Source: Nocardia altamirensis NBRC 108246 (GTDB lineage: Bacteria > Actinomycetota > Actinomycetes > Mycobacteriales > Mycobacteriaceae). From it: a stretch of DNA of 40,025 nucleotides. Within the stretch, counting starts at the first letter, position 1. The number at the start of each line of letters is the position of its first letter. The translations under genes were made by a program, and so were the position numbers. Of the stretch, positions 25,661 through 33,479 are shown piece after piece. The stretch lies in the NCBI RefSeq assembly GCF_001612685.1, contig NZ_BDAY01000104.1, forward strand, positions 1 to 40,025, given 5' to 3'. The notes under the pieces are model-generated. The model was not told where the DNA came from, did no database searches, and worked only from the letters and a program-made list of their open reading frames with translations.

Positions 25661-26701
25661 TTACGACAGCGGCGACAGCATCAGCCTGTCCAGCTCAGGA
25701 CCGAGTTCGCTGACACTGAAATCGCCCTCGAAAAGCACGGCCACCTCGCCGACCGCCAGATTCGGTGACGTGCAGAGGGCGGTGTCGCCGCCGTTGCCGG
25801 TCAACCACAGCATCGAGGTCGAGGCGAGGACATCGTCACGGTCCCAGTCCGGGATGTCGGCGGGCCAGCCTGCCCACGCGGCGAAGGTCGACATGTACGA
25901 GGGTTGGGCGAGGCCGAACGATTCGCCGTCGAGCATGGTGAAGCCTGCGTGTACTTCGCTGAGGAACCGGCGCGCCGCCGAGGGCAGTGTCGCCCAGAAC
26001 GGTGGTCGCGGCTCGACGGAAAGGCGCGGTTCCCATCCCACCCACACCACGATGTCACCGTCCGCGGCTTCGACGAAGTACAGCAGCGCCGCCCCTTCCT
26101 GATCCCAGTCGCAGACCCGCACATCGCGCAGCCTGGTGCGCAGTGCCTTCGCGAAACCGGGTATCAGGGCAAGGAAATCCGGGTTCCACAGCGATACCGC
26201 CAGTTGTGCCCGCTCGTTCGGGTCCGGCGATGCCGTGATGGCACGCCACGGTCCGGTGTCGACAACAGGAGAATCCGGCACGTGCAGGGGACCGCCGCCT
26301 TCGTCCAACAGCTCGAGCAGTTTCGGAATGCCCGAGACCATCGAATATCCGCCGACGTCGAGTTGATCCAGCAAGCGTGCGTCGCCGGCCGCGGCGGTGG
26401 CGACCCGATGGTAGAGGTCGGTGCGCACCTGGTTCTCCAGCTGCACCTGATCGGCGCGGTAATCGGGATGGACGCCGCGCAGCCATTCGGCGCTGCGACC
26501 CCGCTGCATCCAGTACACCGGCCGGGAAACCCACTGGAGATTCACGGGGGTGTGGGCCACGCGATACATCTGCTCCGAGGTGAGCTCGGTGAAGCCCGGA
26601 ATCTGAACGATCTCAGCCAGGGAGATGATCCGGGCCGCCACCACCGCGGCCTCGAACTTCCCCTTGCCGATCACCGCGGGGACCGAAAACTCATCCTGCA
26701 T
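25661..26701 (-). CDS. hypothetical protein
   Basis: 346-residue soluble protein without signal peptide or membrane helices. It is rich in Trp and aromatic residues, with VVWVGWEPR and a final CTSPNLAVGEVAVLFEGDFSV. The shape recalls SUKH/SMI1-type proteins in the C-terminal half, but I cannot assign a family. GC and codon use match the neighbours, so it is a resident gene. The ATG lies right after the palindrome at 26708-26720; no clear ribosome site. It ends 73 bp before the start of the PnuC-NadR gene and could share its transcript. Confidence 0.65.
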   Translation of the reverse strand: MQDEFSVPAVIGKGKFEAAVVAARIISLAEIVQIPGFTELTSEQMYRVAHTPVNLQWVSRPVYWMQRGRSAEWLRGVHPDYRADQVQLENQVRTDLYHRVATAAAGDARLLDQLDVGGYSMVSGIPKLLELLDEGGGPLHVPDSPVVDTGPWRAITASPDPNERAQLAVSLWNPDFLALIPGFAKALRTRLRDVRVCDWDQEGAALLYFVEAADGDIVVWVGWEPRLSVEPRPPFWATLPSAARRFLSEVHAGFTMLDGESFGLAQPSYMSTFAAWAGWPADIPDWDRDDVLASTSMLWLTGNGGDTALCTSPNLAVGEVAVLFEGDFSVSELGPELDRLMLSPLS

Positions 26702-26707
26702 GTCGAC

Positions 26708-26720
26708 ACGCTAATAGCGT
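26708..26720. promoter_or_regulatory. palindrome at the 5' end of the hypothetical gene
   Basis: ACGCTAATAGCGT, a perfect 13-bp palindrome (odd centre), next to TGTCGACA at 26701-26708. It is seven bases upstream of the start codon of the gene ending at 25661, a position suited to an operator. The regulator is unknown. Confidence 0.4.
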
Positions 26721-26805
26721 CGGCGGCGGACGGGAATCGTCAACGGCGGGAACACCGAGCCGGATCCCGCCCGCCGAGTGGACGTGGCCGACGCCTCGGA
26801 TATTT

Positions 26806-27480
26806 CTAGGCGTCGGCGACGACCCGACCGCCGAGCTTGATCCAGCCATCGGACTGCCACGCGGTGAACAATTGGGAGCCTTCCCCTTGAGTGATAGTCA
26901 GGTTGCGTTGCAGCAGCGCGGTGATCGCTACCGCCGCAGCACCTGTCGCTTCGTCCTCGGCGATGCCGAGCGTCGGCGCGAACATCCGCGAACGCAGCGC
27001 GCCGCCGTCTTTGTCGGTCCACGCCCACAGATAGTGCGGCCCGCCCGCGAAATCGCCGGGCTGCAAGCGCGCCAGCTCCTGCACGTCGGACAGTTCGTGG
27101 AAGGTGAAGTCCGGCGTCCACGCCGCGCGGGCGGTGATCCAGGTGAGGTCGCCCGCGTACTCGACCGCGACCGAACCGGCCGGGACCTCGAGCGCACGGA
27201 TCGGTGCTTTATTGGTGGCGAACCACCATGCGGCGCCGACGCTGGGGTGCCCGGCGAACGGCAGTTCAACGGCGGGGGTGTAGATGCGCATGCGTGCGAC
27301 ACCGTCGACCGCGTCCTCGACGAACACGGTCTCGCTGTACCCGAGTTCGGTAGCGAGTGCCTGCTGTGCGGATTCCGCGACGTCGGCGGCTCGGGCGATA
27401 CCCAGTTCGTTCCCGAATCGACCGGCAGCGTCGGTGAACACCCGCACCACGTCGACCTTCGTGTTGGCGGAGACAGTCAT
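26806..27480 (-). CDS. PhzF-family isomerase-like protein
   Basis: 224 residues. Motifs of the PhzF fold are clear: FTDAAGRFGNELG near the start, the catalytic Glu in YSETVF (Glu50), ELPFAGHPSVG, and the second-domain DEATGAAA. GAAAGG precedes the ATG. Length is shorter than the usual 260-300. PhzF proteins catalyse proton shifts or epimerisation of small cyclic acids. It is the last gene of the CMD-hydrolase-PhzF operon, 66 bp after the phosphotriesterase-like gene, so it probably isomerises an intermediate of that pathway rather than making phenazines; there are no other phenazine genes. Confidence 0.88.
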   Translation of the reverse strand: MTVSANTKVDVVRVFTDAAGRFGNELGIARAADVAESAQQALATELGYSETVFVEDAVDGVARMRIYTPAVELPFAGHPSVGAAWWFATNKAPIRALEVPAGSVAVEYAGDLTWITARAAWTPDFTFHELSDVQELARLQPGDFAGGPHYLWAWTDKDGGALRSRMFAPTLGIAEDEATGAAAVAITALLQRNLTITQGEGSQLFTAWQSDGWIKLGGRVVADA

Positions 27481-27546
27481 GGTCGTGCCTTTCGTGATCT
27501 TGCAATACTTGCGTGGGCAAACGCCCGCACCATGGCGATGCAGGCT

Positions 27547-28449
27547 TCAATCGTGCCAACGCGCACTGAAGGCGTTGGCGGGGTTGGTGATGAAAATCGC
27601 TGTGGCGACGTCAGATCCGAGTTCACGTTCGATACTGGATCGCAACGTTCTGAGCAGATAGACCATTCCTGGTCCGTCCGCGGTCGAGCGCGCCGAGGCG
27701 AGCACGGTGTCGCCGCCGAGCAGGATCCGGTCGGCGTGTCCGCTCTCGACGAGGGCCGCGATGCTGTCGAGCAGGCGCCAGTCGGTGCCGTGGTTGGCTC
27801 GCGACGGACCTTCGAAGCCGACGAATGCGCCCGCGGCGGCGATATGCCGGTGAATCGTGCTGTCCGGGAAGCGGTTCAGATGACCGAGGATGATGTGTTG
27901 CGGTGGCACGCCGTGGGTTCCCGCGAGCTCGTCGAGTACCGCCAAGGCTGCGGTGCCGCCCTCGAGGTGGACGCCGATGGGCGCTCCTGTCGCGTGATGA
28001 GCGTGGGCCGCGGCGCTCATCACCGTGCTGGCGTGCTCGTCGATGTGGTGAAAAGCGCTGGCCATCTTGATGAATCCCGCGCGCACCGGTGCCGCGGTGA
28101 GCTCGTGGACGAACAGCTCGGCGAGATCGTCTCGGACGCTGGCCAATTCGGTGGGATCGTAGTGCTTGGTCTGGTGCATCCCGGTGGCGGCGACCAGATG
28201 CACACCGGATCGCTCGGACAGCTCGGGTAGGTCCGCCAGCCGTGCCCCCAACCCCCACGGTGTCCACTGCACCATCGCCTGCCCGCCCAACGCAGCGAAC
28301 GAATTCAGTTCCGCCAGAGCGGCATCCACGTCATCCAGTGCTTCGCCGGGGAACCGCGGTGATCGAAGGAACAGATGATCGTGCGCATTGCAGACGCCGA
28401 AGCGCGCCGGCTCGATATCACCGAGCACGGTGCGGATCATGTCGGTCAC
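27547..28449 (-). CDS. phosphotriesterase-family hydrolase, likely lactonase or esterase
   Basis: 300-residue amidohydrolase-superfamily enzyme. The full bimetal site of the phosphotriesterase family is visible: His23 and His25 in NAHDHLF, carboxylated Lys128 in GFIKMAS, His161 in GVHLEGG, His190 in ILGHLNR, and Asp247 in LLGGDTV. Family members hydrolyse lactones, phosphotriesters or similar esters in the cytoplasm. The GTG start overlaps the stop of the CMD gene (GTGA) and has GAGGAAAC eight bases upstream, so the longer open frame is rejected. Partners CMD and PhzF suggest lactone opening within a degradative pathway. Confidence 0.9.
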   Translation of the reverse strand: MTDMIRTVLGDIEPARFGVCNAHDHLFLRSPRFPGEALDDVDAALAELNSFAALGGQAMVQWTPWGLGARLADLPELSERSGVHLVAATGMHQTKHYDPTELASVRDDLAELFVHELTAAPVRAGFIKMASAFHHIDEHASTVMSAAAHAHHATGAPIGVHLEGGTAALAVLDELAGTHGVPPQHIILGHLNRFPDSTIHRHIAAAGAFVGFEGPSRANHGTDWRLLDSIAALVESGHADRILLGGDTVLASARSTADGPGMVYLLRTLRSSIERELGSDVATAIFITNPANAFSARWHD

Positions 28450-28871
28450 CGGGCGGTTTCCTCGGCTTCGGTGAGTGCGGCGGTGGCCACCCGCAAGCCT
28501 GCCAGTGTTCTCGGCACTCCGATATACGGCGCAAGATGCGCGAAGACCTCGAGGATCTCCTCGCGGGACAGTCCCACTCGCAGCGACGTTTTCACGTGTC
28601 CGTGCAATTGCGGATCCACTCCGCCGACGGTGGTGAGGGCGGCCAGGTTCAGCAACTGGCGATCCCGCAACGACAAATTCGTGCGCTGATAGGTCCCGCC
28701 GAACAGCGCGGTGACGATCCAGTCGGGAAATCCGGGCAGCCACTGCTCCAGGCCGGACAGTGCCGCGTGCTGGGTGGTCCGGTCCTGGAGCAGATCCAAC
28801 GTCCGGTAGCCCTCCTCGCGGTCGAACCGGGCCGGGGTCAGCTGCTGGGAGAGCGGAGAAATGTTCGTCAT
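28446..28871 (-). CDS. carboxymuconolactone decarboxylase-family protein
   Basis: 141 residues, all-helical CMD fold. The conserved second half reads LHGHVKTSLRVGLSREEILE, then VFAHLAPYIGVPRTL, as in gamma-carboxymuconolactone decarboxylases (PcaC type). There is no Cys-x-x-Cys pair, so it is not of the AhpD peroxidase type. It would decarboxylate or rearrange a lactone acid. First gene of a three-gene operon (CMD, phosphotriesterase-like, PhzF), coupled to the second by GTGA overlap. Its promoter region carries the two palindromes. Confidence 0.9.
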   Translation of the reverse strand: MTNISPLSQQLTPARFDREEGYRTLDLLQDRTTQHAALSGLEQWLPGFPDWIVTALFGGTYQRTNLSLRDRQLLNLAALTTVGGVDPQLHGHVKTSLRVGLSREEILEVFAHLAPYIGVPRTLAGLRVATAALTEAEETAR

Positions 28872-28893
28872 GAGCGGGCTACCTCGAGCAGTT

Positions 28894-28912
28894 GTAACGG
28901 GCTAGGCGTTAC
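28894..28912. promoter_or_regulatory. operator palindrome 1 (GTAACG-N7-CGTTAC)
   Basis: Perfect 6-bp arms with 7-base spacer in the gap between the divergent CMD operon and CGNR regulator. Its centre is 32 bp from that of palindrome 2, about three helical turns, so two dimers would bind the same DNA face. The CGNR protein is the natural candidate to bind. Confidence 0.75.
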
Positions 28913-28925
28913 GACGGTAGCAGAT

Positions 28926-28944
28926 GTAACGCATGAAGCGTTAC
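28926..28944. promoter_or_regulatory. operator palindrome 2 (GTAACG-N7-CGTTAC)
   Basis: Identical arms and spacer length to palindrome 1. It covers the first possible ATG (28933) of the CGNR regulator gene, which suggests autorepression or that translation really starts downstream at GTG 28954. Confidence 0.75.
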
Positions 28945-29547
28945 GCTTTGCTGGTGGCGGACAAATACGCGTTCCGGTTCGACTGCGGTTCCACCTGGCT
29001 GAATCTGCTGGCCACCAAGGGCCGCAGTTTCAGCGCAGACCCGGTGGAACGGCTCGACTCGCCTGCCCGGTTCACCGAGTGGCTCGAGCGCAGCGAGCTC
29101 CTTCCGGTTCGCCCACCTACTGCCGCCGAACTCGACCAGGCGATCCGGTTGCGGGAAACGTTGCGTGTCCTGGTGTTGGCGACCATCGACGGGACGGAAC
29201 CGTCGGCCGACTCGGTTACCGATCTGAGCGTGTTCCTTGCCGAACACGACGACCCGGTGCACTTGATCGCCACCGACCGGGTGCGCCGCGAACCTCCGGC
29301 GACCGCGTCCGACGCGCTCGCCCGGATCGCCAGGCAGGCGGTCGATCATCTGACCGGCACCGACCGGGTCACGCTGAAGGTCTGCCCGGAACACGACTGT
29401 CGCGGCGTCTTCACCGACACCGCCGGTCGCCGCCGCTGGTGCCCCTCGCCGGCGTGCGCCAGCCGCGGGCGGGTCCGCGCGATGCGTGCCCGCCGCGCCA
29501 CCGATCAGACCGCAGGCACCGAACGAGGAGAATCCGCACCGACCTAG
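28933..29547 (+). CDS. CGNR zinc-finger/ABATE-domain transcriptional regulator
   Basis: 204 residues. The N-terminal ABATE domain has FRFDCGSTWLNLLATKGR and PVERLDSPARFTEWL. The C-terminal CGNR zinc finger has CPEHDCRGVFTDTAGRRRWCPSPACASRGRVRA, with four Cys for zinc and the CGNR block changed to CASRGR (given here in parts). Family members are proposed stress-responsive regulators. It diverges from the CMD-lactonase-PhzF operon, with two palindromes between. ATG 28933 is inside palindrome 2 and has no ribosome site; GTG 28954, just before FRFDCGS, is an alternative. Confidence 0.88.
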   Translation: MKRYALLVADKYAFRFDCGSTWLNLLATKGRSFSADPVERLDSPARFTEWLERSELLPVRPPTAAELDQAIRLRETLRVLVLATIDGTEPSADSVTDLSVFLAEHDDPVHLIATDRVRREPPATASDALARIARQAVDHLTGTDRVTLKVCPEHDCRGVFTDTAGRRRWCPSPACASRGRVRAMRARRATDQTAGTERGESAPT

Positions 29548-29632
29548 CGGCCTCGGCCCGTGGACGGCGGTCTGGTCGTGCGTGGGAAGTGAACGCCGAG
29601 TGGGTGCGGTCGACGTGTGAAGATGGCTAGCC

Positions 29633-30226
29633 ATGGCACGGAAAATATGGGTGGCTCTTGGGCTTTGCGGTTTCGTGGGGTGGGGTGAGTTCGTGCACTG
29701 GCGGGCCAGCCGGGCCGAGGTCGGTGCGCGACCAGGCGCTCGTTCCGAGGCGATCGTCGTGCTCGGATTCCGGAACGGCCGCGGTGCGCGGGCGAACGCG
29801 CTGAATCGGTGGCGGGTGCGAGCGGCATTGCGCTCCATCGACCGCGCCGTCGGCAATTCGATCCTGATCTGCTCCGGCGGCAGCGACGCAGGGGCGGTGT
29901 CCGAGGCAGCGTTGCTGGCGCGATACGCGGTGGCGGAACGCGGTTTTGCCGGCCCTGTTCAGCTCGAGGATCGTTCACGCAGCACCTGGCAGAACGTCGA
30001 AAACCTGATTCCGCTGATCGAACACGTCGACCAGATCAAATTCGTCTCGAACTCGCTGCACGCGCAGAAAGCGCGCCTCTACTTGCGACACCAACGCCCC
30101 GATCTGGCGGCCCGTGTCGTCCGCGCCGCCGATTACCGTCTCGGCGAGGCGTTTCCGCTCAAACCCCTTTTCGCGTTATATGGACTCCGAGACCTCACTC
30201 GCGCCGAACGCAGTCTCGCCGAGTAA
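29633..30226 (+). CDS. YdcF/DUF218-family protein
   Basis: 197 residues. An N-terminal hydrophobic segment (about 5-20) may act as an anchor or uncleaved signal. The DUF218 core follows: EAIVVLGFRNGRG, ILICSGGSDAGAVSEA, an RSRSTWQNVEN motif, and FVSNSLHAQKARLYLR. DUF218 proteins have a Rossmann-like fold; some bind S-adenosylmethionine, others (SanA, ElyC) affect the envelope. It stands alone between the CGNR gene and the TetR gene; a hairpin at 30281 follows. Confidence 0.85.
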   Translation: MARKIWVALGLCGFVGWGEFVHWRASRAEVGARPGARSEAIVVLGFRNGRGARANALNRWRVRAALRSIDRAVGNSILICSGGSDAGAVSEAALLARYAVAERGFAGPVQLEDRSRSTWQNVENLIPLIEHVDQIKFVSNSLHAQKARLYLRHQRPDLAARVVRAADYRLGEAFPLKPLFALYGLRDLTRAERSLAE

Positions 30227-30280
30227 CAACGTCGGCACGCGTCCGCGTCGAATCCCCCCTCGAACGCCTGATAGCCAAGG

Positions 30281-30301
30281 CTGCGGCGACTACCGCCGCA
30301 G
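30281..30301 (+). terminator. hairpin after YdcF gene
   Basis: CTGCGGCG / CGCCGCAG, 8-bp perfect stem with a 5-base loop, 54 bp after the stop; no T-run. Plausible terminator. Confidence 0.45.
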
Positions 30302-30381
30302 TCAGGGTTCGTATGAATGTCATTATCCGACAACGTAATTAACTGAGCATTCATCGATCGGCAGCTTCTGGGACCAATTCC

Positions 30382-30413
30382 ATTGGGCAGCAACACCTGT
30401 TGGGCCGCCCAAT
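30382..30413. promoter_or_regulatory. nested palindrome upstream of the TetR gene
   Basis: Outer arms ATTGGGC (30382-30388) and GCCCAAT (30407-30413) enclose an inner palindrome CAACA-CC-TGTTG (30391-30402). Total 32 bp, nearly symmetric, 59 bp before the chosen start of the TetR gene. A typical place and size for a TetR autoregulatory operator. Confidence 0.6.
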
Positions 30414-30471
30414 AGTCCCATCATAGGATGTAGGGCATGTGCACCTGTCAGCTTCGACCGGACCGACGAGT

Positions 30472-31077
30472 ATGGTCACACGTCCTGGGCTGTACCGATT
30501 ATTGGGAGAGACACTGAACGAGGTCACCACAGACGGTCGCCGGTCGAAGGGCGAGCGTCGTCGGCGTGCACTGATCGAGGCGACCTTGCGGGTGATCGAG
30601 CGGGACGGCGCCTCCGGCGTCACCCATCGCGCCGTCGCCAGGGAAGCGGGTCTGCCCACCACCGCGGCCACCTACTACTTCGACGGTGTCGACGGCCTGC
30701 TGACCGCCGCCCTGACCACCTGCATGGATGACGACGCCGAGAAGATGCGACAGCTCACCGTCGCGGCGGACGACTCCGACAGCCTGCACGCGCTCGCTCG
30801 GCTGATGGCCGAAATCGTCGCGACCCCCGGGCGGCTGCTCGCCGAGTTCGAACTGTGCCTGCTCGCCTCGCGCAGGCCGGACCTGCGTGGACCGACGGAC
30901 CGCTGGAAGGGTGCGCTCGCCGATTTCGCCCGCCGCTACACCGCGGACCCGGTACGGATCCAGCTCTTCACGAACGCCTATGACGGCCTGCTGCTGCACG
31001 CCTTGCTCGCCGACCAGCCGCCGACGGTCGACGAGTTCGAGGCGATGCTGCGCGAACTACTACCCGATGCACGATGA
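30472..31077 (+). CDS. TetR-family transcriptional regulator
   Basis: 201 residues from ATG 30472. Basic lead-in GRRSKGERRRR, then the helix-turn-helix GVTHRAVAREAGLPTTAATYYF, then a helical C-terminal ligand domain. Start choice is uncertain: upstream ATG/GTG codons are in frame and the ribosome site (GACGAG) is weak. A 32-bp palindrome lies upstream. The response regulator follows 31 bp later, probably on the same transcript. Target genes beyond itself are unknown. Confidence 0.9.
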   Translation: MVTRPGLYRLLGETLNEVTTDGRRSKGERRRRALIEATLRVIERDGASGVTHRAVAREAGLPTTAATYYFDGVDGLLTAALTTCMDDDAEKMRQLTVAADDSDSLHALARLMAEIVATPGRLLAEFELCLLASRRPDLRGPTDRWKGALADFARRYTADPVRIQLFTNAYDGLLLHALLADQPPTVDEFEAMLRELLPDAR

Positions 31078-31108
31078 GCACCGGCCGCGCGATGGCGACA
31101 CCGCCCCG

Positions 31109-31798
31109 ATGACGATCCGCGTCCTGGTCGCCGACGCCCATGCGGCCGCGCGCGCCGGGTTCTGTCTGCTGATCGACTCCGCACCCGACATGCGGGTGGT
31201 CGGCGATGCCGCCGACGGCGACGCCGTCGTGGCACTGGCAAGTACGACGGAACCCGATGTGGTGCTGATGGATACCCATCTACCGGGTACCGACGGGCTG
31301 GAGGCAACCCGGCGCATCACCAGCCATCCGCTGCTTGCCGGGGTCCGGGTGCTGATCTTCACCATCTACGACGACGATGAACACCTTTTCCGGGCGCTGG
31401 CCGCAGGGGCAAGCGGTTTCCTCCCGGTCGACACTGACCCGGAGGATCTCCGCAGTGCGATTCGCGCGATCGCGGCAGGCGAAGCGTGGCTCAACCCTCG
31501 GCATACCCGGCGCGTCATCGACGAGTTCACCTCGGGGACCAAGACCAGCGTCCCCACCGCGTCGGTGATCAAGCACTCGGTGATGGCCGAACTCAGCAAT
31601 CGGGAGCAGGAGGTCTTCGCCCTGGTCGGCCAGGGCCTCACCAATGCCGAGATCGCCGAACGGCTGCACCTCAGCCCGCTGACCGCCAAGACCTACGTCA
31701 GCCGCATCATGACCAAACTCGGTGCCAGGGACCGGATTCAATTGGTCGTCACCGCGCTCGGTTCCGGCGCGGCATGCCACGGTGTCCGCTGCGAGTGA
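31109..31798 (+). CDS. LuxR/NarL-type orphan response regulator with degenerate receiver
   Basis: 229 residues. Receiver domain 1-120 and LuxR helix-turn-helix from about 162 (LSNREQEVFALVGQGLTNAE, then IAERLHLS and KTYVSRIMTKLGARDR). The phosphoacceptor Asp55 (LMDTHLPG) and Thr85 remain. But the acidic pair is Asp9-Ala10 instead of Asp-Asp, and the conserved Lys is Val107 (GFLPVD for GFLLKD). Normal phosphotransfer is therefore doubtful. No histidine kinase gene lies near. An in-frame ATG at 31067 overlapping the TetR gene end is an alternative start. It ends 4 bp from the convergent decarboxylase gene. Confidence 0.9.
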   Translation: MTIRVLVADAHAAARAGFCLLIDSAPDMRVVGDAADGDAVVALASTTEPDVVLMDTHLPGTDGLEATRRITSHPLLAGVRVLIFTIYDDDEHLFRALAAGASGFLPVDTDPEDLRSAIRAIAAGEAWLNPRHTRRVIDEFTSGTKTSVPTASVIKHSVMAELSNREQEVFALVGQGLTNAEIAERLHLSPLTAKTYVSRIMTKLGARDRIQLVVTALGSGAACHGVRCE

Positions 31799-31802
31799 CC
31801 CG

Positions 31803-33250
31803 TTATCCGGGCAGCGCGGCGACCGGCGCCGACATTCGCTCGTACCGTTCGAGATCGTAGGCGGCGCTCTTGATGATTCGCGCGGCCTCTTCGATCCGGT
31901 CGAAGTGCGTGCGATGGGACACGATGCAGACGCGGATCACGAAGTTGCCGTCGAGAATGGTGCTGGACAGGAAGATTCGCTTGGAGGCGTTGATCCGTTG
32001 CAGCAGTCGCCGGTTGAATTCGTCGGCGTCGCCGTGCTGCGGGAGGTAGCGGAATGCCACCGTGGTGAGGTCTGGTTCCAGCGGAACCTCGAAACCCGGT
32101 GTGCCGGTGAGGTCGTCGTAGAGGTATCGGGTGAGCGCGAGCTTCTCGTCGAGGGCGTCCCGGAACGCGGCCATCCCGTGCAGCTTGATCGGCAGCCACA
32201 GCCGCAGGCCGCGGAAGTCACGCGACAGCTCCATGGAGTATTCCGAGAAGCTGGGAATCTGCTCTTCCAGGCCGGTGAGGTCCTGCAGGTAGTCGGCGGA
32301 AACATGGTGTGCCGCACGCAGTCTGGCGCCGTCGCGGACGATGAGGGCGCCGGTGCCGTACGGCACGAACAGTGCCTTGTGCGGGTCGAGGGTGATCGAG
32401 TCGGCGAGCTCGATGCCGTGGAACAGGGTCCGGCCGTGGTCGGTCATCCGGAACGGCCCGCCGTACGCCGCGTCGACGTGTAACCACAGATCGTTGGCCC
32501 TGGCGAAGTCGCCGATGCGGGCGATCGGATCGACCGAGCCGGTGTTGGTCGTGCCCGCCGACGCGGTAATCATGAAGGGCCGCAACCCTGCCGCACGGTC
32601 GGCGGCCACCATGGCGGCCAGCGCGTCCACGTCCATTCGCAACGCGTCGTCGGCGGGCACGAGGCGCACCCTGGCCTTCGGGAATCCGGCCAGATAGCCG
32701 GCTTTCACGCAGGACGCGTGTGCCTGCGCCGAGGTGTAGAGGACACCGGTGGAAAGTCCTCGTCCAGCTTGGCTTTTCGGGCGGTGACCACCGCGGAGAA
32801 GTTGGCCATCGAGCCGCCGGAGGTCAGCACGCCGCGCGCCTGCTCGGGGTAGTCGAACATGTCGCACAGCCAGCGGACCGTTGTCGCCTCGATCTGCGCG
32901 ATCGCGGGCGCCATCCCGGCCAGGCCGACGTACCGATTGAGCCCTGCCGCAATGAGATCGGCGAGGGCGGAGGTGTACAGGCCGCCGCCGGGTATGTAGG
33001 CGAGGAAGCCGGGGCCGGAGCCGTTGATCGACTTCTTGGCGCTGATCGCCACGGTGTCGAGCAGGGTCTCGAACGACGTGCCGTGCTCCGGTGCGCTCTC
33101 CCGGAGACTGTCGGCCACCTCCATCGCCCCGTCCAGATCGGCGACGGGTGCATCCGGAAGATCTCTGATGAATTCCTCGACGAGCGCGAGCGCGGTCGCG
33201 CCCATCGCGCGCATTTCGAATGTGCTCGGCTCGAGTGGATGGTCTCGCAT
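31803..33250 (-). pseudogene. PLP-dependent group II amino-acid decarboxylase, frameshifted
   Basis: Would be 482 residues if one base were restored. The N-terminal part (from ATG 33250 to about 32755) is in one frame and covers the segment through LTSGGSMANFSAVVTARKAK. The rest, from STGVLYTSAQAHAS on, is in another frame. It contains HVDAAYGGPF, the PLP lysine in LDPHKALFVPYGTG, and ELSRDFRGLRLWLPIKLHG. The switch is at a TTT run (AAA at 32753-32755 on the plus strand); one more T gives a continuous EDFSTGVLYTS. It may be a real inactivating deletion, a programmed shift or a sequence error. The group acts on aromatic amino acids, glutamate or aspartate; substrate not decided. It is divergent from the monooxygenase operon. 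Confidence 0.85.
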
Positions 33251-33300
33251 AAACCAACCGTAGCCAGCTGTCTCCGCTTTCGACAATTCCAAATGGAAAC

Positions 33301-33318
33301 TGTATCCCCCGGGATACA
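33301..33318. promoter_or_regulatory. palindrome TGTATCCC-CC-GGGATACA
   Basis: Perfect 8-bp arms with a 2-base centre, 50 bp upstream of the decarboxylase start, in the divergent promoter region shared with the monooxygenase operon. An inverted relative of one arm, GGATACAGTTTC, recurs at 33396-33407, matching GAAACTGTATCC at 33296-33307. Likely operators for one regulator acting on both directions. Confidence 0.6.
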
Positions 33319-33395
33319 TGGCCGGTAGGGAGTATCACCGCCGGGAGTACTCGCGAATTGTCACCGCCGGTCGGATGTAGTGCCGAATGGCTGCT

Positions 33396-33407
33396 GGATA
33401 CAGTTTC
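33396..33407. promoter_or_regulatory. second operator-like site GGATACAGTTTC
   Basis: Exact reverse complement of GAAACTGTATCC at 33296-33307, 100 bp away in the same intergenic region and about 73 bp before the monooxygenase start. The exact 12-bp match in inverted order suggests a bound regulator, perhaps with looping. Confidence 0.5.
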
Positions 33408-33479
33408 GGCCATCGCAGACGGAATGTAGGCGAACAAGAACGCTCGTACACCGCGAAATGAATACAAGGGAGCAATTGA

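Noticed and set aside
24317..25768. Long plus-strand open frame (483 codons) opposite the PnuC-NadR gene
   Set aside because: Antisense shadow in high-GC DNA: no ribosome site, low-complexity Arg/Gly-rich translation, while the minus strand shows clear transporter and kinase motifs.
26806..27480. Phenazine biosynthesis gene
   Set aside because: Only a PhzF-fold protein is present; none of the other phenazine genes lie nearby.
28450..28743. 98-codon extension of the phosphotriesterase-like protein
   Set aside because: It runs in a second frame through the CMD gene; the GTG at 28449 overlaps the CMD stop and precedes the family core.
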